From assembly GCF_964340395.1 (NCBI RefSeq), contig NC_135567.1:310001-374000 (forward strand): a stretch of 64,000 nt of DNA, read 5' to 3'. Positions 10,327-23,067 of this stretch are shown in pieces. The first letter of the stretch is position 1. Every line of letters starts with the position of its first letter. Under the pieces are notes generated by a model, which was given only the letters and a program-made list of their open reading frames with translations, was not told the origin of the DNA and made no database searches. The position numbers and the translations under genes were made by a program. This stretch comes from Glandiceps talaboti (taxonomy: Eukaryota; Hemichordata; Enteropneusta; Spengelidae).

Positions 10327-13300
10327 AAATAAGGTTGGATATTGATAGAAACCTGGATATATTGCAAAATAAGGTTGGATATTGATAGAAACCTGGATAT
10401 ATTGCCAAATGAGGTTGGATATTGATAGAAACCTGGATATATTGCCAAATAAGGTTGGGTATTGATAGAAACCTGGATATATTGCCAAATAAGGTTGGGT
10501 ATTGATAGAAACCTGGATATATTACCAAATGAGGTTGGATATTGATAGAAACCTGGATATATTGCCAAATGAGGTTGGATATTGATAGAAACCTGGATAT
10601 ATTGCCAAATAAGGTTGGGTATTGATAGAAACCTGGATATATTGCCAAATGAGGTTGGATATTGATAGAAACCTGGATATATTGCCAAATGAGGTTGGAT
10701 ATTGATAGAAACCTGGATATATTGCCAAATAAGGTTGGATATTGATAGAAACCTGGATATATTGCCAAATAAGGTTGGATATTGATAGAAACCTGTGGAT
10801 ATATTGCCAAATAAGGTTGGGTATTGATAGAAACCTGGATATATTACCAAATGAGGTTGGATATTGATAGAAACCTGGATACATTACCAAATAAGGTAAG
10901 ATATTGATAGAAACCTGGATATATTACCAAATAAGGTTGGATATTGATAGAAACCTGGATATATTACCAAATAAGGTTGGATATTGATAGAAACCTGGAT
11001 ACATTACCAAATAAGGTAAGATATTGATAGAAACCTGGATATATTACCAAATAAGGTTGGATATTGATAGAAACCTGGATATATTACCAAATAAGGTTGG
11101 ATATTGATAGAAACCTGGATATATTACCAAATAAGGTAAGATATTGATAGAAACCTGGATATATTACCAAATAAGGTAAGATATTGATAGAAACCTGGAT
11201 ACATTACCAAATAAGGTTGGATATTGATAGAAACCTGGATATATTACCAAATAAGGTTGGATATTGATAGAAACCTGGATACATTACCAAATAAGGTTGG
11301 ATATTGATAGAAACCTGGATACATTACCAAATAAGGTAAGATATTGATAGAAACCTGGATATATTACCAAATAAGGTTGGATATTGATAGAAACCTAGAT
11401 ATATTGCCAAATAAGGTTGGATATTGATAGAAACCTGGATACATTACCAAATAAGGTTGGGTATTGATAGAAACCTGGATATATTACCAAATAAGGTTGG
11501 ATATTGATAGAAACCTGGATATATTACCAAATAAGGTTGGATATTGATAGAAACCTAGATATATTGCCAAATAAGGTTGGATATTGATAGAAACCTGGAT
11601 ACATTACCAAATAAGGTTGGGTATTGATAGAAACCTGGATATATTACCAAATAAGGTAAGATATTGATAGAAACCTGGATATATTACCAAATGAGGTTGG
11701 ATATTGATAGAAACCTGGATACATTACCAAATAAGGTTGGATATTGATAGAAACCTGGATATATTACCAAATAAGGTTGGATATTGATAGAAACCTGGAT
11801 ATATTACCAAATAAGGTTAGATATTGATATAAATCTGGATATATTACCAAATAAGGTTAGATATTGATAGAAACCTGGATATATTACCAAATAAGGTTGG
11901 ATATTGATAGAAATCTGGATATATTACCAAATAAGGTTGGATATTGATATAAATCTGGATATATTACCAAATGAGGTTGGATATTGATAGAAACCTGGAT
12001 ATATTACCAAATAAGGTAAGATATTGATAGAAACCTGGATATATTACCAAATAAGGTTGGATATTGATAGAAACCTGGATATATTGCCAAATAAGATTGG
12101 ATATTGATATAAATCTGGATATATTACCAAATAAGGTTAGATATTGATAGAAACCTGGATATATTACCAAATAAGGTTGGATATTGATATAAATCTGGAT
12201 ATATTACCAAATAAGGTTGGATATTGATATAAATCTGGATATATTACCAAATAAGGTTAGATATTGATATAAATCTGGATATATTACCAAATAAGGTTGG
12301 ATATTGATAGAAATCTGGATATATTGCCAAATAAGGTTGGATATTGATAGAAACCTGGATATATTACCAAATAAGGTTGGATATTGATAGAAACCTGGAT
12401 ATATTGCCAAATAAGGTTGGATATTGATAGAAACCTGGATACATTACCAAATAAGGTTGGGTATTGATAGAAACCTGGATATATTACCAAATAAGGTTGG
12501 ATATTGATAGAAACCTGGATATATTGCCAAATGAGGTTGGATATTGATAGAAACCTGGATATATTGCCAAATAAGGTTGGGTATTGATAGAAACCTGGAT
12601 ATATTGCCAAATAAGGTTGGGTATTGATAGAAACCTGGATATATTACCAAATGAGGTTGGATATTGATAGAAACCTGGATATATTGCCAAATGAGGTTGG
12701 ATATTGATAGAAACCTGGATATATTGCCAAATAAGGTTGGGTATTGATAGAAACCTGGATATATTGCCAAATGAGGTTGGATATTGATAGAAACCTGGAT
12801 ATATTGCCAAATGAGGTTGGATATTGATAGAAACCTGGATATATTGCCAAATAAGGTTGGATATTGATAGAAACCTGGATATATTGCCAAATAAGGTTGG
12901 ATATTGATAGAAACCTGTGGATATATTGCCAAATAAGGTTGGGTATTGATAGAAACCTGGATATATTACCAAATGAGGTTGGATATTGATAGAAACCTGG
13001 ATACATTACCAAATAAGGTAAGATATTGATAGAAACCTGGATATATTACCAAATAAGGTTGGATATTGATAGAAACCTGGATATATTACCAAATAAGGTT
13101 GGATATTGATAGAAACCTGGATACATTACCAAATAAGGTAAGATATTGATAGAAACCTGGATATATTACCAAATAAGGTTGGATATTGATAGAAACCTGG
13201 ATATATTACCAAATAAGGTTGGATATTGATAGAAACCTGGATATATTACCAAATAAGGTAAGATATTGATAGAAACCTGGATATATTACCAAATAAGGTA

Positions 13301-16300
13301 AGATATTGATAGAAACCTGGATACATTACCAAATAAGGTTGGATATTGATAGAAACCTGGATATATTACCAAATAAGGTTGGATATTGATAGAAACCTGG
13401 ATACATTACCAAATAAGGTTGGATATTGATAGAAACCTGGATACATTACCAAATAAGGTAAGATATTGATAGAAACCTGGATATATTACCAAATAAGGTT
13501 GGATATTGATAGAAACCTAGATATATTGCCAAATAAGGTTGGATATTGATAGAAACCTGGATACATTACCAAATAAGGTTGGGTATTGATAGAAACCTGG
13601 ATATATTACCAAATAAGGTTGGATATTGATAGAAACCTGGATATATTACCAAATAAGGTTGGATATTGATAGAAACCTAGATATATTGCCAAATAAGGTT
13701 GGATATTGATAGAAACCTGGATACATTACCAAATAAGGTTGGGTATTGATAGAAACCTGGATATATTACCAAATAAGGTAAGATATTGATAGAAACCTGG
13801 ATATATTACCAAATGAGGTTGGATATTGATAGAAACCTGGATACATTACCAAATAAGGTTGGATATTGATAGAAACCTGGATATATTACCAAATAAGGTT
13901 GGATATTGATAGAAACCTGGATATATTACCAAATAAGGTTAGATATTGATATAAATCTGGATATATTACCAAATAAGGTTAGATATTGATAGAAACCTGG
14001 ATATATTACCAAATAAGGTTGGATATTGATAGAAATCTGGATATATTACCAAATAAGGTTGGATATTGATATAAATCTGGATATATTACCAAATGAGGTT
14101 GGATATTGATAGAAACCTGGATATATTACCAAATAAGGTAAGATATTGATAGAAACCTGGATATATTACCAAATAAGGTTGGATATTGATAGAAACCTGG
14201 ATATATTGCCAAATAAGATTGGATATTGATATAAATCTGGATATATTACCAAATAAGGTTAGATATTGATAGAAACCTGGATATATTACCAAATAAGGTT
14301 GGATATTGATATAAATCTGGATATATTACCAAATAAGGTTGGATATTGATATAAATCTGGATATATTACCAAATAAGGTTAGATATTGATATAAATCTGG
14401 ATATATTACCAAATAAGGTTGGATATTGATAGAAATCTGGATATATTGCCAAATAAGGTTGGATATTGATAGAAACCTGGATATATTACCAAATAAGGTT
14501 GGATATTGATAGAAACCTGGATATATTGCCAAATAAGGTTGGATATTGATAGAAACCTGGATACATTACCAAATAAGGTTGGGTATTGATAGAAACCTGG
14601 ATATATTACCAAATAAGGTTGGATATTGATAGAAACCTGGATATATTGCCAAATAAGGTTGGATATTGATAGAAACCTGGATACATTACCAAATAAGGTT
14701 GGGTATTGATAGAAACCTGGATATATTACCAAATAAGGTTGGATATTGATAGAAACCTGGATATATTACCAAATAAGGTTGGATATTGATAGAAACCTGG
14801 ATATATTTCTAAATAAGGTTGGATATTGATAGAAACCTGGATATATTACCAAATAAGGTTAGATATTGATATAAATCTGGATATATTACCAAATAAGGTT
14901 GGATATTGATATAAATCTGGATATATTACCAAATAAGGTTGGATATTGATATAAATCTGGATATATTACCAAATAAGGTTGGATATTGATATAAATCTGG
15001 ATATATTGCCAAATGGGGTTAGATATTGATAGAAACCTGGATATATTACCAAATAAGGTTGGATATTGATAGAAACCTGGATATATTGCCAAATAAGGTT
15101 AGATATTGATAGAAACCTGGATATATTACCAAATAAGGTTGGATATTGATAGAAACCTGGATATATTACCAAATAAGGTTGGATATTGATAGAAACCTGG
15201 ATATATTGCCAAATGGGGTTAGATATTGATAGAAACCTGGATATATTACCAAATGAGGTTGGATATTGATAGAAACCTGGATATATTGCCAAATAAGGTT
15301 AGATATTGATAGAAACCTGGATATATTACCAAATAAGGTTGGATATTGATAGAAACCTGGATATATTACCAAATAAGGTTGGATATTGATAGAAACCTGG
15401 ATATATTGCCAAATAAGGTTGGATATTGATAGAAACCTGGATATATTGCCAAATAAGGTTAGATATTGATAGAAACCTGGATATATTGCCAAATAAGGTT
15501 GGATATTGATAGAAACCTGGATACATTACCAAATAAGGTTGGATATTGATAGAAACCTGGATATATTGCCAAATGAGGTTGGATATTGATAGAAACCTGG
15601 ATATATTGCCAAATGAGGTTGGATATTGATAGAAACCTGGATATATTGCCAAATAAGGTTGGATATTGATAGAAACCTGGATATATTGCCAAATAAGGTT
15701 AGATATTGATAGAAACCTGGATATATTGCCAAATAAGGTTGGATATTGATAGAAACCTGGATACATTACCAAATAAGGTTGGATATTGATAGAAACCTGG
15801 ATATATTGCCAAATGAGGTTGGATATTGATATAAATCTGGATATATTACCAAATAAGGTTTGATATTGATATAAATCTGGATATATTACCAAATAAGGTT
15901 GGATATTGATAGAAATCTGGATATATTGCCAAATAAGGTTGGATATTGATAGAAACCTGGATATATTACCAAATAAGGTTGGATATTGATAGAAACCTGG
16001 ATATATTGCCAAATAAGGTTGGATATTGATAGAAACCTGGATACATTACCAAATAAGGTTGGGTATTGATAGAAACCTGGATATATTACCAAATAAGGTT
16101 GGATATTGATAGAAACCTGGATATATTGCCAAATAAGGTTGGATATTGATAGAAACCTGGATACATTACCAAATAAGGTTGGGTATTGATAGAAACCTGG
16201 ATATATTACCAAATAAGGTTGGATATTGATAGAAACCTGGATATATTTCTAAATAAGGTTGGATATTGATATAAATCTGGATATATTGCCAAATAAGGCT

Positions 16301-17820
16301 AGATATTGATAGAAACCTGGATATATTGCCAAATAAGGTTGGATATTGATAGAAACCTGGATATATTACCAAATAAGGTTGGATATTGATAGAAACCTGG
16401 ATATATTGCCAAATAAGGTTGGATATTGATAGAAACCTGGATATATTGCCAAATAAGGTTGGATATTGATAGAAATCTGGATATATTACCAAATAAGGTT
16501 GGATATTGATAGAAACCTGGATATATTGCCAAATAAGGTTGGGTATTGATAGAAACCTGGATATATTACCAAATAAGGTTGGATATTGATAGAAACCTGG
16601 ATATATTTCTAAATAAGGTTGGATATTGATATAAATCTGGATATATTGCCAAATAAGGTTGGATATTGATAGAAACCTGGATATATTGCCAAATAAGGTT
16701 GGATATTGATAGAAATCTGGATATATTGCCAAATAAGGTTAGATATTGATAGAAACCTGGATATATTTCTAAATAAGGTTGGATATTGATAGAAATCTGG
16801 ATATATTGCCAAATAAGGTTGGATATTGATAGAAACCTGGATATATTATCAAATAAGGTTGGATATTGATAGAAACCTGGATATATTTCTAAATAAGGTT
16901 GGATATTGATAGAAACCTGGATATATTTCTAAATAAGGTTGGATATTGATAGAAATCTGGATATATTGCCAAATAAGGTTGGATATTGATAGAAACCTGG
17001 ATATATTTCTAAATAAGGTTGGATATTGATAGAAATCTGGATATATTGCCAAATAAGGTTGGATATTGATAGAAACCTGGATATATTATCAAATAAGGTT
17101 GGATATTGATAGAAACCTAGATATATTACCAAATAAGGTTGGATATTGATAGAAATCTGGATATATTACCAAATGAGGTTGGATATTGATAGAAACCTGG
17201 ATATATTGCCAAATAAGATTGGATATTGATAGAAACCTGGATATATTACCCAATAAGGTTTGATATTGATAGAAATCTGGATATATTGCCAAATAAGGTT
17301 TGATATTGATAGAAATCTGGATATATTACCAAATAAGGTTGGATATTGATAGAAATCTGGATATATTACCAAATAAGGTTTGATATTGATAGAAATCTGG
17401 ATATATTACCAAATAAGGTTTGATATTGATAGAAATCTGGATATATTACCAAATAAGGTTGGATATTGATAGAAACCTGGATACATTACCAAATAAGATT
17501 GGATATTGATAGAAACCTGGATATATTACCAAATAAGGTTGGATATTGATAGAAATCTGGATATATTGCCAAATAAGGTTGGATATTGATAGAAATCTGG
17601 ATATATTACCAAATAAGGTTTGATATTGATAGAAATCTGGATATATTGCCAAATAAGGTTTGATATTGATAGTAATCTGGATATATTACCAAATAAGGTT
17701 GGATATTGATAGAAACCTAGATATATTGCCAAATAAGGTTTGATATTGATAGAAACCTGGATATATTACCAAATAAGGTTGGATATTGATAGAAACCTGG
17801 ATATATTGCCAAATGAGGTT
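10327..17820. repeat. 40-bp minisatellite, about 187 copies
   Basis: The largest array in the window. The unit is GGTTGGATATTGATAGAAAC followed by CTGGATATATTACCAAATAA. Recurrent variants are GGTAAG for GGTTGG, ATACATT for ATATATT, TTGCC for TTACC, AAATCTGG for AAACCTGG, AAATGAGG, and TTTCT for TTACC (from 14,800 on). Variant types are regional: GGTAAG occurs only to about 14,150, while TTTCT and the TGATATTGAT form are confined to the right. There are larger duplications within it. Each unit can pair AACCT with AGGTT. Since 40 is not a multiple of three, minus-strand frames shift every copy and the long ones reflect three-copy cycles without stops. Confidence 0.98.
10371..14614. repeat. 2,122-bp tandem segmental duplication within the 40-bp array
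   Basis: The block 10371-12492 is repeated immediately as 12493-14614 (offset 2,122 = 53 x 40 + 2). The extra 2 bp come from one CCTGTGG unit at about 10792 that recurs at about 12914. The order of variant units matches throughout the stretches I compared, with few or no differences. Outside the block the match breaks down (10339 versus 12461; 12532 versus 14654). Confidence 0.9.
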
Positions 17821-18278
17821 TCGATGATGATGTTCAACAAGTATTTACCTCAAGACGTATCAGGCTGACAATTAAAATACACTATACTTATCTGTTAACT
17901 TTAGAGATATCAAAAATAAAAGAGAAAACAATATTATCTTGTAACTTGTTACCAAGTTGGTGAGCCAGTGTAATCTACGTTACAAACTGAGATGGTCAAA
18001 TATTTCATTCCATATCAAATTACTACAAATACTTATTATTACGTCAAAATCTCCTTCATAAATGCTTACAATATACGAAGTATAGCTGTCATCATAGGTG
18101 TATATTTCATAGGACATCAGTTGTAAGTATGGTGTTTGAGGATTGCGCATTGGTAAACTTCCCCATAAATCAGTCCCATCTCCACTATAGTCTACTTATA
18201 ACACAATACTGGTTTGACGACATCACTGACTGGTCCAAATAAGCACCACGATTTGTACATGTTAACTGAGAATGAGTG
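17821..18278. other. Single-copy spacer between the 40- and 48-bp arrays
   Basis: About 460 bp of non-repetitive sequence. I see no gene, hairpin or recognised element. Confidence 0.6.
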
Positions 18279-21200
18279 TGTAACAGTGATGTAGGAACTA
18301 TAACCAGTTTACATGGCTGTGGTTGTTGTAACAGTGATGTAGAAACTATAACCAGTTTACATGGCTGTGGTTGTTGTAACAGTGATGTAGGAACTATAAC
18401 CAGTTTACATGGCTGTGGTTGTTGTAACAGTGATGTAGTAACTATAACCAGTTTACATGGCTGTGGTTGTTGTAACAGTGATGTAGTAACTATAACCAGT
18501 TTACTTGGCTGTGGTTGTTGTAACAGTAATGTAGGAACTATAACCAGTTTACATGGCTGTGGTTGTTGTAACAGTGATGTAGTAACTATAACCAGTTTAC
18601 ATGGCTGTGGTTGTTGTAACAGTGATGTAGAAACTATAACCAGTTTACATGGCTGTGGTTGTTGTAACAGTGATGTAGGAACTATAACCAGTTTACTTGG
18701 CTGTGGTTGTTGTAACAGTGATGTAGTAACTATAACCAGTTTACATGGCTGTGGTTGTTGTAACAGTGATGTAGGAACTATAACCAGTTTACATGGCTGT
18801 GGTTGTTGTAACAGTGATGTAGGAACTATAACCAGTTTACATGGCTGTGGTTGTTGTAACAGTGATGTAGTAACTATAACCAGTTTACATGGCTGTGGTT
18901 GTTGTAACAGTGATGTAGTAACTATAACCAGTTTACTTGGCTGTGGTTGTTGTAACAGTGATGTAGTAACTATAACCAGTTTACATGGCTGTGGTTGTTG
19001 TAACAGTGATGTAGTAACTATAACCAGTTTACTTGGCTGTGGTTGTTGTAACAGTGATGTAGTAACTATAACCAGTTTACTTGGCTGTGGTTGTTGTAAC
19101 AGTGATGTAGTAACTATAACCAGTTTACATGGCTGTGGTTGTTGTAACAGTGATGTAGTAACTATAACCAGTTTACTTGGCTGTGGTTGTTGTAACAGTG
19201 ATGTAGTAACTATAACCAGTTTACTTGGCTGTGGTTGTTGTAACAGTGATGTAGTAACTATAACCAGTTTACATGGCTGTGGTTGTTGTAACAGTGATGT
19301 AGTAACTATAACCAGTTTACTTGGCTGTGGTTGTTGTAACAGTGATGTAGTAACTATAACCAGTTTACATGGCTATGGTTGTTGTACCAGTGATGTAGGA
19401 ACTATAACCAGTTTACATGGCTGTGGTTGTTGTAACAGTAATGTAGGAACTATGACCAGTTTACATGGCTGTGGTTGTTGTAACAGTGATGTAGGAACTA
19501 TGACCAGTTTACATGGCTGTGGTTGTTGTACCAATGATGTAGGAACTATAACCAGTTTACTTGGCTGTGGTTGTTGTAACAGTGATGTAGTAAATATAAC
19601 CAGTTTACATGGCTGTGGTTGTTGTAACAGTGATGTGTAGGAACTATAACCAGTTTACATGGCTGTGGTTGTTGTAACAGTGATGTAGGAACTATAACCA
19701 GTTTACATGGCTGTGGTTGTTGTAACAGTGATGTAGGAACTATAACCAGTTTACATGGCTGTGGTTGTTGTAACAGTGATGTAGGAACTATAACCAGTTT
19801 ACATGGCTGTGGTTGTTGTAACAGTGATGTAGTAACTATAACCAGTTTACTTGGCTGTGGTTGTTGTAACAGTGATGTAGTAAATATAACCAGTTTACAT
19901 GGCTGTGGTTGTTGTAACAGTAATGTAGGAACTATAACCAGTTTACTTGGCTGTGGTTGTTGTAACAGTGATGTAGTAAATATAACCAGTTTACATGGCT
20001 GTGGTTGTTGTAACAGTGATGTAGTAACTATAACCAGTTTACACTGTGGTTGTTGTAACAGTAATGTAGGAACTATAACCAGTTTACATGGCTGTGGTTG
20101 TTGTAACAGTGATGTAGTAACTATAACCAGTTTACTTGGCTGTGGTTGTTGTAACAGTGATGTAGGAACTATAACCAGTTTACATGGCTGTGGTTGTTGT
20201 AACAGTGATGTAGGAACTATAACCAGTTTACATGGCTGTGGTTGTTGTAACAGTGATGTAGTAACTATAACCAGTTTACATGGCTGTGGTTGTTGTAACA
20301 GTGATGTAGTAACTATAACCAGTTTACTTGGCTGTGGTTGTTGTAACAGTGATGTAGTAACTATAACCAGTTTACATGGCTGTGGTTGTTGTAACAGTGA
20401 TGTAGTAACTATAACCAGTTTACTTGGCTGTGGTTGTTGTAACAGTGATGTAGTAACTATAACCAGTTTACTTGGCTGTGGTTGTTGTAACAGTGATGTA
20501 GTAACTATAACCAGTTTACATGGCTGTGGTTGTTGTAACAGTGATGTAGTAACTATAACCAGTTTACTTGGCTGTGGTTGTTGTAACAGTGATGTAGTAA
20601 CTATAACCAGTTTACTTGGCTGTGGTTGTTGTAACAGTGATGTAGTAACTATAACCAGTTTACATGGCTGTGGTTGTTGTAACAGTGATGTAGTAACTAT
20701 AACCAGTTTACTTGGCTGTGGTTGTTGTAACAGTGATGTAGTAACTATAACCAGTTTACATGGCTATGGTTGTTGTACCAGTGATGTAGGAACTATAACC
20801 AGTTTACATGGCTGTGGTTGTTGTAACAGTAATGTAGGAACTATGACCAGTTTACATGGCTGTGGTTGTTGTACCAATGATGTAGGAACTATAACCAGTT
20901 TACTTGGCTGTGGTTGTTGTAACAGTGATGTAGTAAATATAACCAGTTTACATGGCTGTGGTTGTTGTAACAGTGATGTGTAGGAACTATAACCAGTTTA
21001 CATGGCTGTGGTTGTTGTAACAGTGATGTAGGAACTATAACCAGTTTACATGGCTGTGGTTGTTGTAACAGTGATGTAGGAACTATAACCAGTTTACATG
21101 GCTGTGGTTGTTGTAACAGTGATGTAGGAACTATAACCAGTTTACATGGCTGTGGTTGTTGTAACAGTGATGTAGTAACTATAACCAGTTTACTTGGCTG

Positions 21201-22449
21201 TGGTTGTTGTAACAGTGATGTAGTAAATATAACCAGTTTACATGGCTGTGGTTGTTGTAACAGTAATGTAGGAACTATAACCAGTTTACTTGGCTGTGGT
21301 TGTTGTAACAGTGATGTAGTAAATATAACCAGTTTACATGGCTGTGGTTGTTGTAACAGTGATGTAGTAACTATAACCAGTTTACACTGTGGTTGTTGTA
21401 ACAGTAATGTAGGAACTATAACCAGTTTACATGGCTGTGGTTGTTGTAACAGTGATGTAGTAACTATAACCAGTTTACTTGGCTGTGGTTGTTGTAACAG
21501 TGATGTAGTAAATATAACCAGTTTACATGGCTGTGGTTGTTGTAACAGTAATGTAGGAACTATAACCAGTTTACATGGCTGTGGTTGTTGTAACAGTGAT
21601 GTAGTAACTATAACCAGTTTACATGCCTGTGGTTGTTGTAACAGTAATGTAGGAACTATAACCAGTTTACTTGGCTGTGGTTGTTGTAACAGTGATGTAG
21701 AAACTATAACCAGTTTACATGGCTGTGGTTGTTGTAACAGTGATGTTGAAACTATAACCAGTTTACATGGCTGTGGTTGTTGTAACAGTGATGTAGGAAC
21801 TATAACCAGTTTACTTGGCTGTGGTTGTTGTAACAGTGATGTAGTAACTATAACCAGTTTACATGGCTGTGGTTGTTGTAACAGTGATGTAGGAACTATA
21901 ACCAGTTTACATGGCTGTGGTTGTTGTAACAGTGATGTAGAAACTATAACCAGTTTACATGGCTGTGGTTGTTGTAACAGTGATGTAGGAACTATAACCA
22001 GTTTACATGGCTGTGGTTGTTGTAACAGTGATGTAGGAACTATAACCAGTTTACATGGCTGTGGTTGTTGTAACAGTGATGTAGGAGCTATAACCAGTTT
22101 ACATGGCTGTGGTTGTTGTAACAGTGATGTAGGAACTATAACCAGTTTACATGGCTGTGGTTGTTGTAACAGTGATGTAGTAACTATAACCAGTTTACAT
22201 GGCTGTGGTTGTTGTAACAGTGATGTAGGAACTATAACCAGTTTACATGGCTGTGGTTGTTGTAACAGTGATGTAGTAACTATAACCAGTTTACATGGCT
22301 GTGGTTGTTGTAACAGTGATGTAGGAACTATAACCAGTTTACATGGCTGTGATTGTTGTAACAGTGATGTGTAGGAACTATAACCAGTTTACACTGTGGT
22401 TGTTGTAACAGTGATGTAGGAACTATAACCAGGTTACATTTCTGTGGTT
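18279..22449. repeat. 48-bp minisatellite, about 87 copies
   Basis: Units begin GGCTGTGGTTGTTGTAACAG; common variants are GTAGTAACT/GTAGGAACT/GTAGAAACT and TTACATGG/TTACTTGG. Since 48 is a multiple of three, a 454-codon plus-strand frame (18276-19640) stays open, reading a Cys-rich 16-residue repeat with GCGCCNSDV. It ends at a 2-bp insertion (GTGTAG, 19635). Differences between copies mostly change the amino acid, so I do not treat it as a gene. A block of about 1.34-1.39 kb is duplicated within it: the GTGTAG insertions at 19635 and 20978 and the 3-bp-deleted ACACTGTGG units at 20041 and 21384 are both 1,343 bp apart. Confidence 0.97.
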
Positions 22450-23067
22450 ATTTCACCATAGTATTAATGTTAAAGTCAGAGCTGTAACAACACTGTTTTA
22501 CAGGAATGTTATAAGCCTGCTAGACTTTAGTTGTATACCAATGGTGAACTTTTCGAGTGTCACTGAATATTGGGTTGGTTCATAATACAACACTGACTAT
22601 TCTGAATTTAGTGAAATGGAAAATATATCATAATTTGACAAAATTGATATATATCAGAAAATCTAGTTCTAACAATAACATTCAAATATACTGATTATTG
22701 TCTTTGATATGTTGTGCTATTATATCATAATTATCATTAATATTTCTACTCAAGACTTAAACCAAACCTAGGAAGTTATCAATGTTACAGATAGTAAATC
22801 ATTCTTCATAATTTTTGTTGTAACTGGCAAATATTACTTTTAGATTTAGTGCATTTAATCTTGAGTTCCTTTAAATCAGCATTATGGGAGATGACTTTTT
22901 ATCCAGTGAATTTAATCTCTTCATTTTTATCCAGTGAATTTATTCTCTTCATTTTTTTGCATCTTTTATTCTGGATTGGTGATATGATTTGAAATGCAGA
23001 AAAAAAATTAACACACTACATAACTATTTTTAATGTTTTTTTTTTAGAAATTTGACATCACATGGTA
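22450..23067. other. AT-rich spacer with one short duplication
   Basis: Mostly featureless. A phrase of about 27 bp containing TTTTTATCCAGTGAATTTA and CTCTTCA occurs twice in tandem near 22,897-22,955. No gene recognised. Confidence 0.55.

Noticed and set aside
18276-19640. 454-codon Cys-rich frame (16-residue repeat) as a cysteine-rich secreted protein
   Set aside because: It is the 48-bp array read in one frame. Common variants are non-synonymous (Val/Gly/Glu, His/Leu, Asp/Asn), a 2-bp insertion ends it mid-array, and the array continues unchanged beyond.
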